Assembly: GCA_025526935.1 (NCBI GenBank) | Contig: JAHLKD010000162.1 | Location: 1-34,595, forward strand | Reading direction: 5' to 3' | Origin: Cladochytrium replicatum | Taxonomy: Eukaryota > Chytridiomycota > Chytridiomycetes > Cladochytriales > Cladochytriaceae | DNA: 34,595 bases | Shown: positions 10,899-22,501 of the stretch, piece by piece | How the letters are laid out: every line of letters begins with the position of its first letter | Position numbering within the stretch: position 1 is the stretch's first letter | The notes under the pieces: model-generated | Told to the model about the DNA's origin: nothing | The model's database searches: none | The model's input: only the letters and a program-made list of their open reading frames with translations | Position numbers and translations under genes: made by a program

Positions 10899-11696
10899 CA
10901 GTTTAGGATCTGTGGGATAGGTGCATATTTTTGAGAAGGTGTTGTATTCCACAATGGGACGACAAACTCCGGTTAGGCCAATTACTATCGTTCTTGTCTC
11001 CTTTTCCTATTTCTCGTTTCTCTGCCTTCAAGTTTTTCTTTAATGTTTGCCCCTCGTTGCCTTCCTTTTGTTCAATGATCATTTTCCTTCGAGTTTTGTT
11101 CTCTCCAGTTTTTGTTTGTTGGATCCTTGGGCGACCCGGTGCCGCTCCCACTTCCTCCCACTTCCTCTCCTCAAACACAGCACAGGCACAAAAAGAAAAG
11201 TAAAACTTAATGGTATGTTCTCACCTTGTTTTTTTTTGTCGTGAATACTGATTTTCAATAAAGAACAGATTCGGCAAACAAAATAGTACACACTAAATTA
11301 ACACTTTCAGTGTTGGCTTTTCTTGTTCCCTTTACGAAAATCACCGAATCGTGGGCCTCTTCTTGTATCTCAATCGTTTCTCATACTTTGGAAGTTTTTT
11401 CCTACTAAACTTTTGGTTTGTGTTTCCTCTCTTTTGTTTTCGGTTATGTCTTGTTTTTCGATTTAGATTTCCACATTTTCGAATCCTCTTCGCGGAACCT
11501 TTCCATTGGTTTCCTCTTGCTTGATTGTTACAGGATCAGATCTTCTTCCCTAAACGTTTTCTTCTTCTCTCTTGTTGGAGGAAGTTCGGTTCAATTTCTG
11601 AGAACACGTAGCTTTATTTTAAAAATCTTTGCAGTCGGTCAAACAAGAGTCTGTATTTTTCAGTTTTGACAAATCAGGAGGTGTCCAGAAAGTGTT
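10899..11696. other. Convergent intergenic region
   Basis: About 800 bp, T-rich on the + strand, lie between the 3' ends of the acyltransferase and SRP receptor genes. An AATAAA occurs at about 11258. Short open frames exist but are low-complexity and show no family resemblance. I see no gene. Confidence 0.6.
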
Positions 11697-14032
11697 TCAA
11701 GCCAAGAGCGTCCGCACAATGCTAGGGACATTCATTTTCCGCAGATCTGTGTAAGTCTGCCCGGTTCCGACAAAGAGAATCGGCTGACCAGTGATATAAG
11801 TCATCGACAACGCTGCACCGACCTGTTTGCGACGACAACGGGGTCAAGTCCAAAGGGGTATATTTAAATGCAATCTTTTCTCACCTTGTCGTCGACGGTG
11901 TCGAACTTGGAAAGGATTATCCCATCGATCTGACGTGGCTGATCGAGGCCAGAATAGTCTTTGAGTGCCGCATTGAACTTGGAGAGCTGGTTGAGGGCTT
12001 CATTGCCGACAAGTGCTTCTCCAACAAAGATGATCTTGTCAGGGTTGTTCACTGTCACAAGCTATGTGAAAGAAATGGGAATGACTGGGAGGAACGGATA
12101 GGAATTTCTAGTGCTAACCTTTGCAAGGGCACGCATCAGGGGCTCGTTGTCTTGCATACGACCGGCTGTGTCGACTAGTACCACATCAAAGCGGTTAGCA
12201 GCCGCTTGATCAGAACACGATTCAGGATGTCAATGAGGATGTAAAGATATTGAGGCAAAAAAAAGGTTCTCACCGTATGCGATCGCTTCCTTAGCGATGG
12301 CAGCAGAGTCCTTCCCGTATCCCTTCTCGTACAACTCAACCGCACCAGCACCCAATCCGCCCGCAGCACCTCTCATCTGCTGCTCCGCTACAGCTCTCAG
12401 GTTCCTCACGTGAACCCGCAGCTGTTCGACAGCACCGCTTCTGAACGTATCGCACGCCGCGACGAGGACGCGGAGCTTGTTCATGAGCAGCCAGAATGCG
12501 ACTTTGGACAAATTGGTCGATTTTCCGACGCCGTTGACGCCGACAAACACGATCGAGTAGGGCCGTTTCTCGCGAACCGCGAGGATGTCGCGGAGAACGT
12601 CGAGGGAGGTGGTAGGTGTCAGGATGCGTTTGACGGCTGTTTCTGTCTGGGTCCTCACGACGCTTGCGAGGGAGGAGAAGGAAGACGGGAGGGTGGTGCC
12701 GATGAGGGCGGAGCGGATTGTGGTAGAGAGGTGCTGGGCGGCGTCGGAGGCGACGTTTTTGGATATGAGGTGTTCGGACATTTTGGCGAGGACGGGGTCG
12801 AGGTCGGCGTCCATGAGGGGTTTGCGGGTGAGCATGTTGGAGAAGTAGGAAAGGATGCCGGTGGAGGAAGTGGTTTTTGAGGGCGGTGTGTCGACGTAGT
12901 CGTACTCGGATTCCTCGTCGAGTTCCTCGGCGTCGGGAGTGGGCTCGCGATCGGGTTCGTCCATCTCGCGGGCGTCGTACAGACCGTCTTTGGTGATTTC
13001 CCCCAGATCGTCCTCGTTGACCTGATGGGTGGGGATTAGAAGCTGTTGAAACTGTCGGTTTATATGCTATCTCACAAGATCAGAGGCTTCGACAGCGCCT
13101 TCTTGATCACCTGCGGGTGTGCTGTAATCCAATGTACGAGCCTCTGCCTCTGTAATCGAACCATCCCACTTTCGTTGTCCACGCACAAACCCAGGTTTCG
13201 AGCTGCAAATGATAGATTAAACCATATCATTGGTGCGCTAGAGCCTCTTACGGTGGTACTGGACTTTTTGTTGTTTTTGACACACGAGGTGACTTCTTCC
13301 CTGTTGGGCTTCTCGGAGTATCTAACAGCTTTGGTGATGGCGGAGCCGGAATTTGATGTTGAGGCTTTACACCCGCTGGATGTGTCTTTACACCCTCTGC
13401 AGTTGTGGCAAACTTGTTGGTCTCCTCAAATCGGCGCGGCGCGCTTCTCTTAGATTCCTTTTGACCAATAAGCACTCCCATTCAGATTGGGTTGTTTCGA
13501 TAACATACCGCGGCAGCATTGTTCTCAAAGCTCTGCAAAAGTTCAAGAAAAACGTCTTCAAAGCTTTCAAATGAGGGCCATTTCGGTGTGACAGGAACAT
13601 CTGCTGCGTTTTGAGTGGCACTTTGAGCAGGGAACGCGATCCTGAGCTGTTTTGCACATTGAGAGAGAAAAAGGTCTCGGGCAGCAACGATAAAGTCGTC
13701 GACGTAGTGCAGCTGTAATGCCTTTTGGTGCACAAGCTGTGCAAGATATAGAGAGTGTGTTAGTTGAATCATTTTCAAGTAATTATTCATCGCTATCTCA
13801 CCAAGAATATCAGGCCGTAAGTGTTGTCGAAAGCCCACTTGACCTTGTTGCTCGCAATGAAAGCAGCGTCGTCGAGGTCTGTTGTTGCAATTCCCGTTCG
13901 TCGTGAAGCGATGATGTAGTCCTTGATCGCAGCATTGACCGTAGCGTCCACTGCAGCAGCACCCGATGCAGCGAATTGCTTTCTCCACAGCACGATTCCT
14001 CCCTTGGACACGACGACAAACAAGTCGAGCAT
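11697..14032 (-). CDS. SRPRA/SRP101: Signal recognition particle receptor subunit alpha
   Basis: Eight exons, complement(join(11697..11822, 11885..12061, 12119..12204, 12274..13021, 13076..13202, 13252..13457, 13509..13736, 13802..14032)), give 642 aa, close to the usual length. Residues 1 to about 150 form the SRX longin-like domain that binds the beta subunit at the ER membrane (starts [12 protein letters not shown], the reason for this start rather than the in-frame Met at 14068). A basic, Pro-rich linker follows, then [17 protein letters not shown]. The NG GTPase has G1 GVNGVGKST (425-433), [11 protein letters not shown] (455-465), DTAGR (525-529), SKFDT near 593 and a closing [10 protein letters not shown]. 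It docks SRP-ribosome complexes at the ER for co-translational translocation. All junctions keep frame with GT...AG introns of 42-69 bp. The AG at 13459 in the third intron lacks a strong pyrimidine tract, so that border is less certain. Confidence 0.95.
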
Positions 14033-14255
14033 TGCAGCGTTGTTGCTCTGCACGAGGTGTTTTAACACGTCGGTGATGGAACACTTGAAAAAGACTTTTC
14101 GAGAACACAGTTTTTGGCAATTACAGTATTAGCAGAGCTGCAGAGGGCAGAGCAGAGCAGATCTACTGTGCTACCCTCTCCCAATATCTCTTTTTCTTTT
14201 TATTTCTATTTTGCAAGTAATTCCTGTCAGCCACCCGTCCCAAACTCAACTCTCG
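14033..14255. promoter_or_regulatory. Divergent promoter, SRP receptor / TM9SF
   Basis: The 223 bp between the two start codons must hold both promoters and 5' UTRs. A pyrimidine-rich tract at about 14172-14211 precedes the TM9SF start, and a GCAGAG-type short repeat lies at 14145-14160. No TATA box is evident. Both genes serve the secretory pathway, so co-regulation is possible but is only an inference. Confidence 0.5.
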
Positions 14256-16880
14256 ATGGCCGCTAACTTTGGCTCACGGCGACCTTTTAAAGCTGTCACT
14301 GTCTCAGTGCTATGCGCTGCATGGCTCTTCGCGTCGAATGCTGCTGCTTTCTATCTGCCCGGTGTTGCTCCTACTGGTACTCTTTCAGAGAGAGAGATCG
14401 TGTGTGTGTGTGTGTTTGCACTTGGGTAACTAACGTTGAACTCTGCATAGACTACAAGGAAGGGGAGAAGGTAGAACTCCTCGTAAATGCGCTCTCATCC
14501 CAAAACACTGTGCTCCCGTACGACTACTACTACGAGCACCTCCACTTCTGTCCCCCTGAAAATGGTCCCGTTGCCCAGGCAGAGTCCCTGGGCTCAATAT
14601 TGTTTGGGGACCGTCTCTATTCTTCTCCTTTCGTCGTACGTTACTGCACGCGAATTGCGATTAATGCGCCGTTCCTAACTATTGCCATCAATCTCATAGC
14701 TCAATATGAAGAAGGACGAACAGTGCAAACTCTTGTGCACGGCAAAGATCCCTGGAGCAGATGCGAAATTCATCAACCAGGCCATCCGTGAAGAATACTC
14801 TATCAACTGGTACAGATTCTTGCATGGGTCTGGTGCGACTAATCCATGTTTGATCTACTTCTTTTCAGGGTGGTGGATGGACTTCCGGCTGCCAAGATGA
14901 GTTTGGACAAGACTACGGAGAAGAAATTTTACGCCATCGGTTTTGAACTCGGCAAACTTGCAAAGGTACTCAGAGTGTGCATGAGTCCGTGATTTCCTTT
15001 ATCTGATGAATGGATGCAGGACAACCTCCCGTACCTCAACAACCACTACGACATCAACATCTACTACCACAAAGAGGGCGATAACTACAGAGTTGTGGGT
15101 GTGATCGTGTGGGCGTTCTCAATGGCCAAACTTGACACTTCAGCTGGATGCATACCACCCGGCGAAGAAACGTCTTACGAACACGTCTACCTTGATGAAA
15201 TGAAAGAAAATACTGTCCAGTACAGCTATAACGTCAAGTGGGAGGTACGTCGTTGGAGATCTTCTGATTACGCATCTCAAATGATTCATTGACGGCAATT
15301 CTCAGCGCTCGCAAACTCCCTGGGGAACTCGATGGGACAACTACCTTCACGTTTTTGATCCGAAGATCCACTGGTTCAGCCTTATCAATTCTGCAATCAT
15401 TGTCCTTTTCCTCTCGGGAATGGTGGGCGTCATCCTGCTCCGTGCGCTGCACAAAGACATCATGCGCTACAATGCCTCTGAGGTCCAGGAAGATGCACAG
15501 GAAGATTTTGGGTGGAAGCTCGTCCACGGCGATGTGTTCAGGCCGCCAAAGAACCGCATGCTCCTCTCGGTGCTCCTTGGAAACGGAGCGCAGCTCATCA
15601 TGATGGTTGTGGTCACGCTTGTGTTTGCGGTGCTCGGGTTCCTTTCGCCTAGCTCCAGGGGGTCGTTGACGACAGTGATGCTGGTGTTCTATGTGTTCTT
15701 TGGGAGCGTGGCGGGATACTATTCCGCGAGGATGTACAAAATGTTTGGCGGGGAGGCGTGGAGGCAGAATGTGGCGATGACTGCCTTCCTTGTTCCAGGG
15801 TAATGCGGAGGTTCTGGTGATCCGATGACCAAGAGTCTGAGATGCACGGTTTTTCATTGTTGTCTAGGCTTATCTTCGGTACCCTCTTGGTTTTGAACTT
15901 CTTCCTGGTTGGCTCGGAGTCGTCCGGCGCAGTACCTTTCGGAACGTTGTTTGCTCTTATCGGAATGTGGTTCCTCGTCTCAGTGCCTCTGTGTTTCATT
16001 GGTGCATACTTTGGCTTCAAGAAGCCTGTGAGTAGCATGCATTACGAGCAGAGAACGCGTTCCTCACTTCAATATTCTCGCAGCGTGTCGATCACCCAGT
16101 TCGAACAAACCAGATCCCAAGGCAGATTCCCGAGCAGGTAAGATAACGCGCGGAAGTTAAGTTGGGCGAATTTGGTAATGATCGATCTTCTGTTGTGTTC
16201 AGCCGTTCTACTTGCGTCCAATCCCATCGATTTTGATGGGAGGAATTCTGCCTTTTGGTGTCATCTTCATCGAGCTGTACTTTATCATGAACAGCATTTG
16301 GGCTCACCGCATCTACGTAAGCATTCCAATGAATGGTCGACCGCATTGATTTACTCAAACACTTTTTTAAGTATGTGTTTGGATTTTTGTTCCTGGTATT
16401 CACGATCTTGGCGGTGACATGCGCTGAGGTGACCATTCTTATGTGCTATTTCCACCTTTGCTCAGAGGTAAGCCGAAACCAATCAATTCTCATAACAGCT
16501 CTAATATCTTCGCACTAGGACTACCACTGGTAAAACGATGATTGAGGACAGCCATTGGAAATTTAACTGTTGATGCTTGCAGGTGGTGGCGTGCGTTCCT
16601 CACGAGTGGAGCATCAGCGCTCTACATGGCACTGTACGGCGTGCTCTACTTCTTTACAAAGCTGTCGATCGACAATGTGCCTTCCGCATTCCTGTACTTT
16701 GGCTGGACGTTTGCAATGTCGCTCATGTTCTTTGTTCTCACGGTTAGTTGTTGTGTTGTTGCATGCTATTTGCTGGGAAATGCTTAGCCCTATTTTTTGT
16801 TTGATCTTCAGGGCACAATCGGTTTCGCGGCGTGCTACTTTTTCATCCGGAAGATTTACGCTTCCATCAAGATTGATTGA
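14256..16880 (+). CDS. Transmembrane 9 superfamily protein (EMP70/nonaspanin)
   Basis: Thirteen exons, join(14256..14376, 14451..14635, 14700..14809, 14869..14965, 15020..15244, 15306..15799, 15868..16027, 16084..16137, 16203..16316, 16372..16467, 16519..16529, 16583..16742, 16812..16880), give 631 aa. A signal peptide (Ala/Leu-rich, about residues 12-32) precedes FYLPGVAPT, the family's mature start. Then come a lumenal domain with the DNLPYLNNH and YNVKWE segments and a C-terminal half with nine hydrophobic segments. Family motifs include RWDNYL, NRMLLSVLLGNGAQL, FGLIFGTLLVLNFFL, PFYLRPIPSILMGGILPFG, DYHWWWRAFLTSG and the C-terminal KIYASIKID. The KxD/E-type cytosolic tail is the Golgi retention signal known for this family. 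Members act in Golgi/endosome sorting and cell adhesion. Exon 11 is only 11 nt and supplies DYHW. Confidence 0.93.
14387..14415 (+). repeat. (AG)n/(GT)n microsatellite in intron 1
   Basis: A short AG run is followed by eight GT units (14400-14415) inside the first intron of the TM9SF gene. The branch-site-like CTAAC follows at about 14429. It may be length-polymorphic. Confidence 0.8.
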
Positions 16881-17074
16881 GTTGGATGTGTTGAGTGGGT
16901 TATGATGTTTTCGGGGTAGATGAGAGCAGTTCTCTAAATGCAGTTGCCCAGTATTTTGGAGATCACATCCTGTAGCACAACCACAACCAAAACATCTACC
17001 GTCTTTGCCGTATTTTAATCCGATAAAACCCGCCGCTTCGCTGGTTGCCTGGTCAGATTCCTACCGCAGAAACC

Positions 17075-17520
17075 ATGCCAGTGTGCAATGGCTTCAGGGA
17101 CAAAGAACGAGAAGAAAAAAGAAGCGAAACGACAGACGAGTCATCTAAATGGAGAATCCATAACCAAGGCGGCGCGGCGGCAGCCCTCGCTGCTGATGTT
17201 GCCCCGCAAAGCTATCGCGAATGCCCGCACGACTCGACAAAGCTGGTATCTTCGACATGGACCATCCTCCACCTAATGGCAGGATACTACCCCGAAAACC
17301 ATCACCAGACCAGCAATCCAACATGATCGGATTCTTGAACGCATTCGTTTGCGCATCTCATCTACCCTCGGAAGTGACGAAGAATCGGCCCAAGGTTGCG
17401 TCGAACTTGGAGCTGAGCCTGTTGGTGTACCAGACACACAGCGAGGTGAATCGGAGACGAAGCCCCGAGTTCGATTGCTCGTGTTTGAGCGATGGAAGGA
17501 TGGATGGCTCGTGCGACTGA
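17075..17520 (+). pseudogene. ERV1: Broken ERV1/ALR FAD-linked sulfhydryl oxidase
   Basis: Family motifs appear in order but in three frames. First comes YRECPHDSTKL then STWTILHLMAGYYPE (WTxxH FAD-binding helix). After a shift at about 17295 comes SPDQQSNMIGFLNAF, then CASHL, NRPKVASNLELSL, HSEVNRR and PEFDC. FERWKDGW appears in another frame, and the last codons, DGSCD plus stop (17518-17520), are back in the second frame. Between LNAF and CASHL about seven residues are missing, including the first Cys of the redox-active CxxC. The usual Trp and Cys after LSL are replaced. An intact enzyme oxidises Mia40 in the mitochondrial intermembrane space. Multiple indels plus loss of the active-site Cys indicate a pseudogene rather than one sequencing error. 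A working copy should exist elsewhere. Confidence 0.75.
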
Positions 17521-18048
17521 TCCTTGTGAAAGTTTCAAACATGATCCATCGGGGAGAAAAAAGAGTATCAGTGGTATTCCCACTTGGCTATCGATAGCCG
17601 CACGAGGTTGTGATCCCTCTGGTTTTTGAGAGATTTTTGATGAGTGTAGAGTAAACAATGTGTGGTGCAAACAACGGATGTATCAATGCTTATCTGCAGC
17701 ATGTTGAAGAAATGTGGAAGAAATGGCATATCGAGAAGCAGTGTCCCAGAAGACCTTAATACAAGTTCGCCCGTTGCTCTTTGATGATGGAGGCGCTCCG
17801 CGTAATATGTTGCCGGGCATAAAATATCGACCGTTTCGGTTGTGATCGACTCTTCCTACTTTCTATCATTTGAAGTGATGAAGCCTCGAAAACAAAAGGA
17901 TTTCCAAGATTAGATTAGTGCTTCAAATTGTTTCCCCAAATTTTTTAATGCTGTTGGAATAATAAATGGAGAAGTTTCTTTCTGTATTTGGAATATGATC
18001 AGGATGGCGCCAGAGCCTTTGGCCATAGCTCTGTTGAGCGCCGTCGAT
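17521..18048. other. Intergenic region
   Basis: About 530 bp after the ERV1 relic. One frame of the relic continues to about 17597 with no family similarity. No further gene, RNA or repeat is recognisable. The last part forms the promoter of the downstream small gene. Confidence 0.5.
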
Positions 18049-18056
18049 TATAAAAA
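18049..18056 (+). promoter_or_regulatory. TATA box of the small Stf2/HABP4-like gene
   Basis: TATAAAAA stands 86 bp before the start codon at 18135, an ordinary core-promoter distance. It is the clearest TATA box of any host gene in the window and would fit an inducible, highly expressed gene. Confidence 0.6.
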
Positions 18057-18134
18057 GGCAGCCTGATCTTGCACATCCGTCTATTGACACAGCAAGGGAC
18101 TTTGGATAGATAAACAGCTGACAAACTCCACAAT

Positions 18135-18433
18135 ATGACCCGAACGAAGAAGATGCCCTACCAAGACCGCCACTCTGGGTGAGTGTATTCTTATGTCAAC
18201 ACTTTCATAGTCATTCGCACGCTCAAACACCAATCAAATTCACTGTTGCTTTTGGAAGAAATGGGGCTCCTGTCAAAGGAGTGGAGAAAAAACACGGGAA
18301 CGGAAAGGGTAATTGGGGTCCTGAGTCTGTGTTTGATGAATACGAGGCGTACGCTAGGGCTACTAGACGCTCCGCCCGTGCCAGGAAGCCATCTAACAAT
18401 ACAAAGGCAAGGAAGGATGTCTTGAGAATGTGA
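18135..18433 (+). CDS. Small basic Stf2/Tma10/HABP4-like protein
   Basis: Two exons, join(18135..18178, 18259..18433), encode 72 aa. The 80-bp intron (GTGAGT...GGAAG) joins MTRTKKMPYQDRHSG to NGAPVKGVEKKHGNGKGNWG in frame. The start MTRT, the RHxG...NGxPxK stretch and the GxGKGNWG block match the layout of yeast Stf2/Tma10 and of the HABP4/PAI-RBP1 RNA-binding family. Those proteins associate with ribosomes or mRNA and help stress or desiccation survival. An acidic patch (residues about 38-45) is followed by an Arg/Ala/Lys-rich tail. No membrane segment or signal is present. A TATA box lies upstream. The family call rests on short motifs, and another small RGG-like protein is possible. Confidence 0.6.
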
Positions 18434-18729
18434 TGAGTTTGTTTATGATTTGAACTCGCAGGTCCAAGTTGTTGCGCAGTAGTTCGAATGTTCCGTTCTT
18501 ATTTATACCCTCGCAAACGTCTCCTTATTATCCATTCTCGAGGTTATCAAAATACATTGTTCGTTGCCGCTCAGAGAAGTTGAAGTGCATGTATTGAAAT
18601 GCTGGGAAAACAAGGAAGAAATTCGCCGAAAGAAAAAGGGGGGGAGGGAGAAAATAATTGACTTCGAACCAAGCATATCTGTCCGAACTTAAACCCGATC
18701 CAATCTCAAAACCTGCCTATACCAACACT

Positions 18730-21700
18730 TTAGTCTGACAACTTCATCGGAAAGCCGTTCGGGCAGTGCTTCTGGATCTTGGCAAGAGCATACTTGCGCA
18801 TCATCGCGTCCTTCACACGACTCTTCGCCTCGATGAAAAGCAGGCTGGCCCACTCTTGCTCGTAGAACGGTCGAAGGTATCCAGGTTCGAATAAGTTGGC
18901 GAGATCACTAATGACACAGAGAATATCGACTCAGGATTTGGAGCGCTGAAAGAAGGCAAAAAACTTACCCCATCAACCATACCGCGTTCTTCAACACTTC
19001 GTCCGTCTTTGTATCATCCAATGCCACCACCTGCAAGAATTCAAATATTCCAGGGATAAATGGCTCGAGCAGAGCAACTAAATCCAAGATGTTAAAAAAA
19101 TAGGAAAGGCATAAACTTATTCTCACCATTGTTGATTCCCTGTGCAATGCCGACATACGACTCCAGAATTGCCTCACGAAGTGTGTTGATCCAATCGATG
19201 TCAACGCTCGACATCTTTTAACAAAGTGGTCAAATTAGAAAACAGAATTCTTCGATTAGCGTACCCTGTCGTATTGTGCTTTTGTTGCCTCCTCCAGCAT
19301 GACCATTACGGGCTGAAGCGCGGTCTGGAAGTTCACGCCTACAGCCAGAGCAACATCTCCGAAACAGCTCAAAATTTGGGGCTTCACAACGCGATCCAGC
19401 TCAGGTGACTGAATTGCTGCCATTAGTTTCGTCACAATAGCGGGCCAAAACTGGAGCATTCCCTCATTGAGCGCGCGGCAGACGTCTCCAACGACGCCCA
19501 CTGCAATCTCGCACAGCTATTTTGTTGATTAATGGTCATAAGCACAACGTAATCCAATGTCATAACTACATACTTGATACGATGTAAAGTCCTCCAGAGC
19601 AGTCAAAAGATAACGCTCGAACATAGCGTAATGAGGGAAGAATTGCTCTTTCAGAGCCGATGCAATCGCACTAATGACAAGGAATACATCCTCCCACACA
19701 GTCGACTCCTTTGTCGCAGAATCCATGACCTGATAGAGCACTGCCATCACGGATTGACCGATCTCCGGGGTCACTTGCGATTCATCATCAAGCCTGCGAA
19801 TTACAGCCTGCGCTCGGGAGAGATAAGTTACCAAGACTACGCGTTGAGGAGGTTAGATACCGTGAGCACAGAACAAAGGTTGGACTGCATCTCAGCGTGA
19901 AGCATCTTCTCTTCAGTACCCAAGAGGTTGCGGCGAATCTCAACAGAAGTGTTGAGACGGCCTAAAATATGTTGAGCGAGCTGGACAACCACTGGAATGC
20001 AGTCCTATGAAAAATGGACGTGTTACCACCGACTGCTACTCGGTGCTTGTCACTACTTACGACTGCGCAAGATTTGATGAGTTCGGATATCGCCTCGTAC
20101 ACCGATGCACGGAAGTTGGCTGTTCGATTAATATCAGCTTCTTTACTGGTGTGTTCCATATATGGTCAGTGAACATGCAGCACGCTCAAAATACCCACTC
20201 ACGTTTCATCCGTTGCTTGTAGGAGCTGTTCAATAATAGCACCAAACATTGGTGAAAGCCTGTACGTCTGCTCGAGAGGGTCTTTCCTGAAGTACTCTGC
20301 GAGGTTCATCAAGCACTGCAATGAAATTAGAATAAATGATGACAGAATGGTGAAAACAAAAACACTCACCCATGCGCAGTTCAGACCAACTCTTGCGTCA
20401 TCACGCAATCCACGAGGCGTCGCTGGTCCACCGAGAAGGGCACCAATAAGACTTTCCAGATGGCTCTCAACTGCTTCGGGGATATGCTGGCATACTTGAC
20501 CAAGCGTCCACGCAGTTGTGTCACGGATATGAACGTTGGCGTCGGTTGTGAGTTTGTTGATCAACTTGGGAAGGAACTAAGAAGTGGTTAGAATCAAAAA
20601 TGAAAATGCCAAAAACAAACTTATGGCAAGCACCTGTTCTCCCACTCTTATTAACTCCCGTCTCGATGGGCCATCAAGAATTGCACCTACAGGATGACAA
20701 ATGATTATAGATAGTCGCAATGATGTAGATTTGATTTACCGAAAGCAAAAACGGCTGCCTCGCGGTACTTCCAATCCTGCGCCGACTCATGCATTTCCAC
20801 AAATGAGAGAACAGGCTGGACAATTGGATCACGGACCGCAACAGCCAAATGCCCCAAGCACAATCCTGCTGCCATGTGAATGTTCCAATCATCATCCTCA
20901 TCCGCATCATCCTGTAAACTCTTCAGAATCGAGGTAAATCTTGTGGACAAAAAAGTTTACCTGGTAAGTGAGCAAATGCAAAAGACGCTGGACAAGGTAT
21001 TCGCTCGCCATGCTACTGTAGTAGTTCCGTGGTACTCCCTATGAAATAATGAGTGCCAATAATGAAAGAGTGGAAAATCCACTCACGTCAGATTCGTCCT
21101 GGTCAGCAATTTCAATCTCACAGACCGTTGACCAGAACTCAATAGCCTGTAAAACCACCGATTCACTATTACTTTCCGGATCCATTCCTGCGATCGTGAG
21201 CTATGTAATGATAAACACTTGTGCCAAAAGACCATTTTTCGGTTCGTACATTGATGAGGGCTTGCTGCATGTAAAGCTCCATGTATTCGTAGTAAAGCTG
21301 AACAATTTTGACTAAGCATTCGAAAGCCACTTCCTTAACGGATTCGTCGTCTTGGGTTGCGGTGCAAACCAGCTCCATTAGAGTGTGGCGATTACTCTCC
21401 TTCTCGAACACAGGGCGAATAAATGCAAGCGAGTGAAGAAGTGCCGTCATGGCGGTTTGCCGTACAAGTGCGCTAAAAGGCAAGTAGCAGGGATAAGTGA
21501 ATCAGCAACCTCCGTCGTGAAGAAGCGAGACATACTCGTGGGGCTGGTCAGTCTGCGGGTCCCTGCGGGCTCCATGCCAGATTGCATTAATCATGGCATT
21601 TGTCTCCGACTCTGGAAGACCGACGATTGGAAGACCGCGTTCTTCTCTCCTCTAAACATATTCGATCAAAAACAAGAAAAATGGCTAACTAGATGATGAA

Positions 21701-22501
21701 CTCACCTCGAGGCCATCGTTTATGTAACCAAGAGTGGTGAGGCAAGCCAATCTGAGACTGCGCGTGTTCTGCGTCCAGTCAATGGGCTGCGCTTGAACGA
21801 TCCAGTCCGAAAGCTGAACAATCAAGCCGGGCCACTTATCAACTGGGATCTCCACCTCGGCAACGGCAGCCACCGAGAGCGCAGCCGTTCTACCCACTCC
21901 TTCGTCAGCGGAACCGAGGGTGCGCAAAAGCTGAGAACGCGTGATCAGTGAACGTCGGCGAATCGACCTTTTGCCAAATACACACCAAATTTTTGATATC
22001 TACGGTGATTTGGTCGGGGAGAGCCAGCCAGCGCAATTCAGCTGCCTTTCGGCCAAACTGAAATATGGATTATTAGATTATGGGACAGATCTAAAAAATT
22101 GAAAGGATATACCCCAGCTTCACCAAGAACACAGTTCTTAAACTGAACAGAAGCCTGAACGCGGATTCCCTGAGCATTTTGGTCGTTCGCTAGTTCAACA
22201 GCGAGCGCACGCACAAATTCAGGCTGGACAAAAGATAGATGAGCGATGGTCCTGATAAAGATAAGCCATCAAGCACGTACGAATGATTGGAGGGAGAATT
22301 CCTGGAGTTTCAGTTCAGCTTCCTGGCGGCGAAAGTCTGACACGAGATCGAAGATAGATGCACAGCAGCACGGACGGTTAGCGGATTGGAGAATGAGAAG
22401 GATGGAAGGACGAGGGGCGAGAATGAAGAGAAGGAGCATTACATACCGCTGGCCAGAGTGTTAGCGAGGACGTCCGCGAGGGAGAGGTGAGCAGTGGACA
22501 T
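18730..22501 (-). CDS. KAP95: Importin subunit beta-1 (karyopherin beta 1)
   Basis: Twenty exons in continuous frame, complement(join(18730..18907, 18969..19077, 19127..19214, 19265..19516, 19574..19807, 19861..20004, 20061..20145, 20203..20315, 20370..20576, 20634..20686, 20740..20911, 20961..21038, 21087..21200, 21250..21472, 21536..21651, 21706..21930, 21986..22057, 22113..22223, 22281..22336, 22447..22501)), encode 894 aa against about 860-880 usually. The protein is a HEAT-repeat solenoid. Recognisable segments are QASVQFKNCVLGEAG, HTLMELVCTATQ, YYEYMELYM, AIEFWSTVCEIE, an acidic DDADEDDDWN loop (the importin-beta acidic loop that contacts importin alpha and Ran), AVFAFGAILDGPSR, RDTTAWTLGQVCQHIPEA, AVIRRL, ILSCFGDVALAVG and ILESYVGIAQG. 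It carries importin-alpha/NLS cargo through nuclear pores and releases it on RanGTP. Introns are 48-110 bp. Confidence 0.95.

Noticed and set aside
10137-10952. 271-codon minus-strand open frame
   Set aside because: Antisense to the acyltransferase exon; its composition (Arg/His/Pro-rich) is typical of a shadow frame of GC-rich coding sequence.
12410-12880. 156-codon plus-strand open frame
   Set aside because: Antisense to the GTPase exon of the SRP receptor gene; Gly/Glu/Asp-rich shadow.
15234-15857. 207-codon minus-strand open frame
   Set aside because: Antisense to the TM9SF membrane exon; rich in His/Arg/Glu, with no domain.
17221-17520. Intact 99-codon gene in the ERV1 region
   Set aside because: The frame holds only the middle and last ERV1 motifs; the WTxxH helix and FERWKDGW lie in other frames, so it is a piece of the pseudogene.
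19808-19860. A 24-bp intron ending at GCGTAG in importin beta
   Set aside because: Too short and frame-breaking; using the later GCGCAG gives a 53-bp intron and the continuous reading SVLTAVIRRL.
20120-20203. Importin beta exon starting at 20119 after TCGAACAG
   Set aside because: It breaks the frame with the preceding exon; the acceptor at 20146 (ACCAG) keeps frame and gives the family-like ATDETKEADINRTANFRAS.
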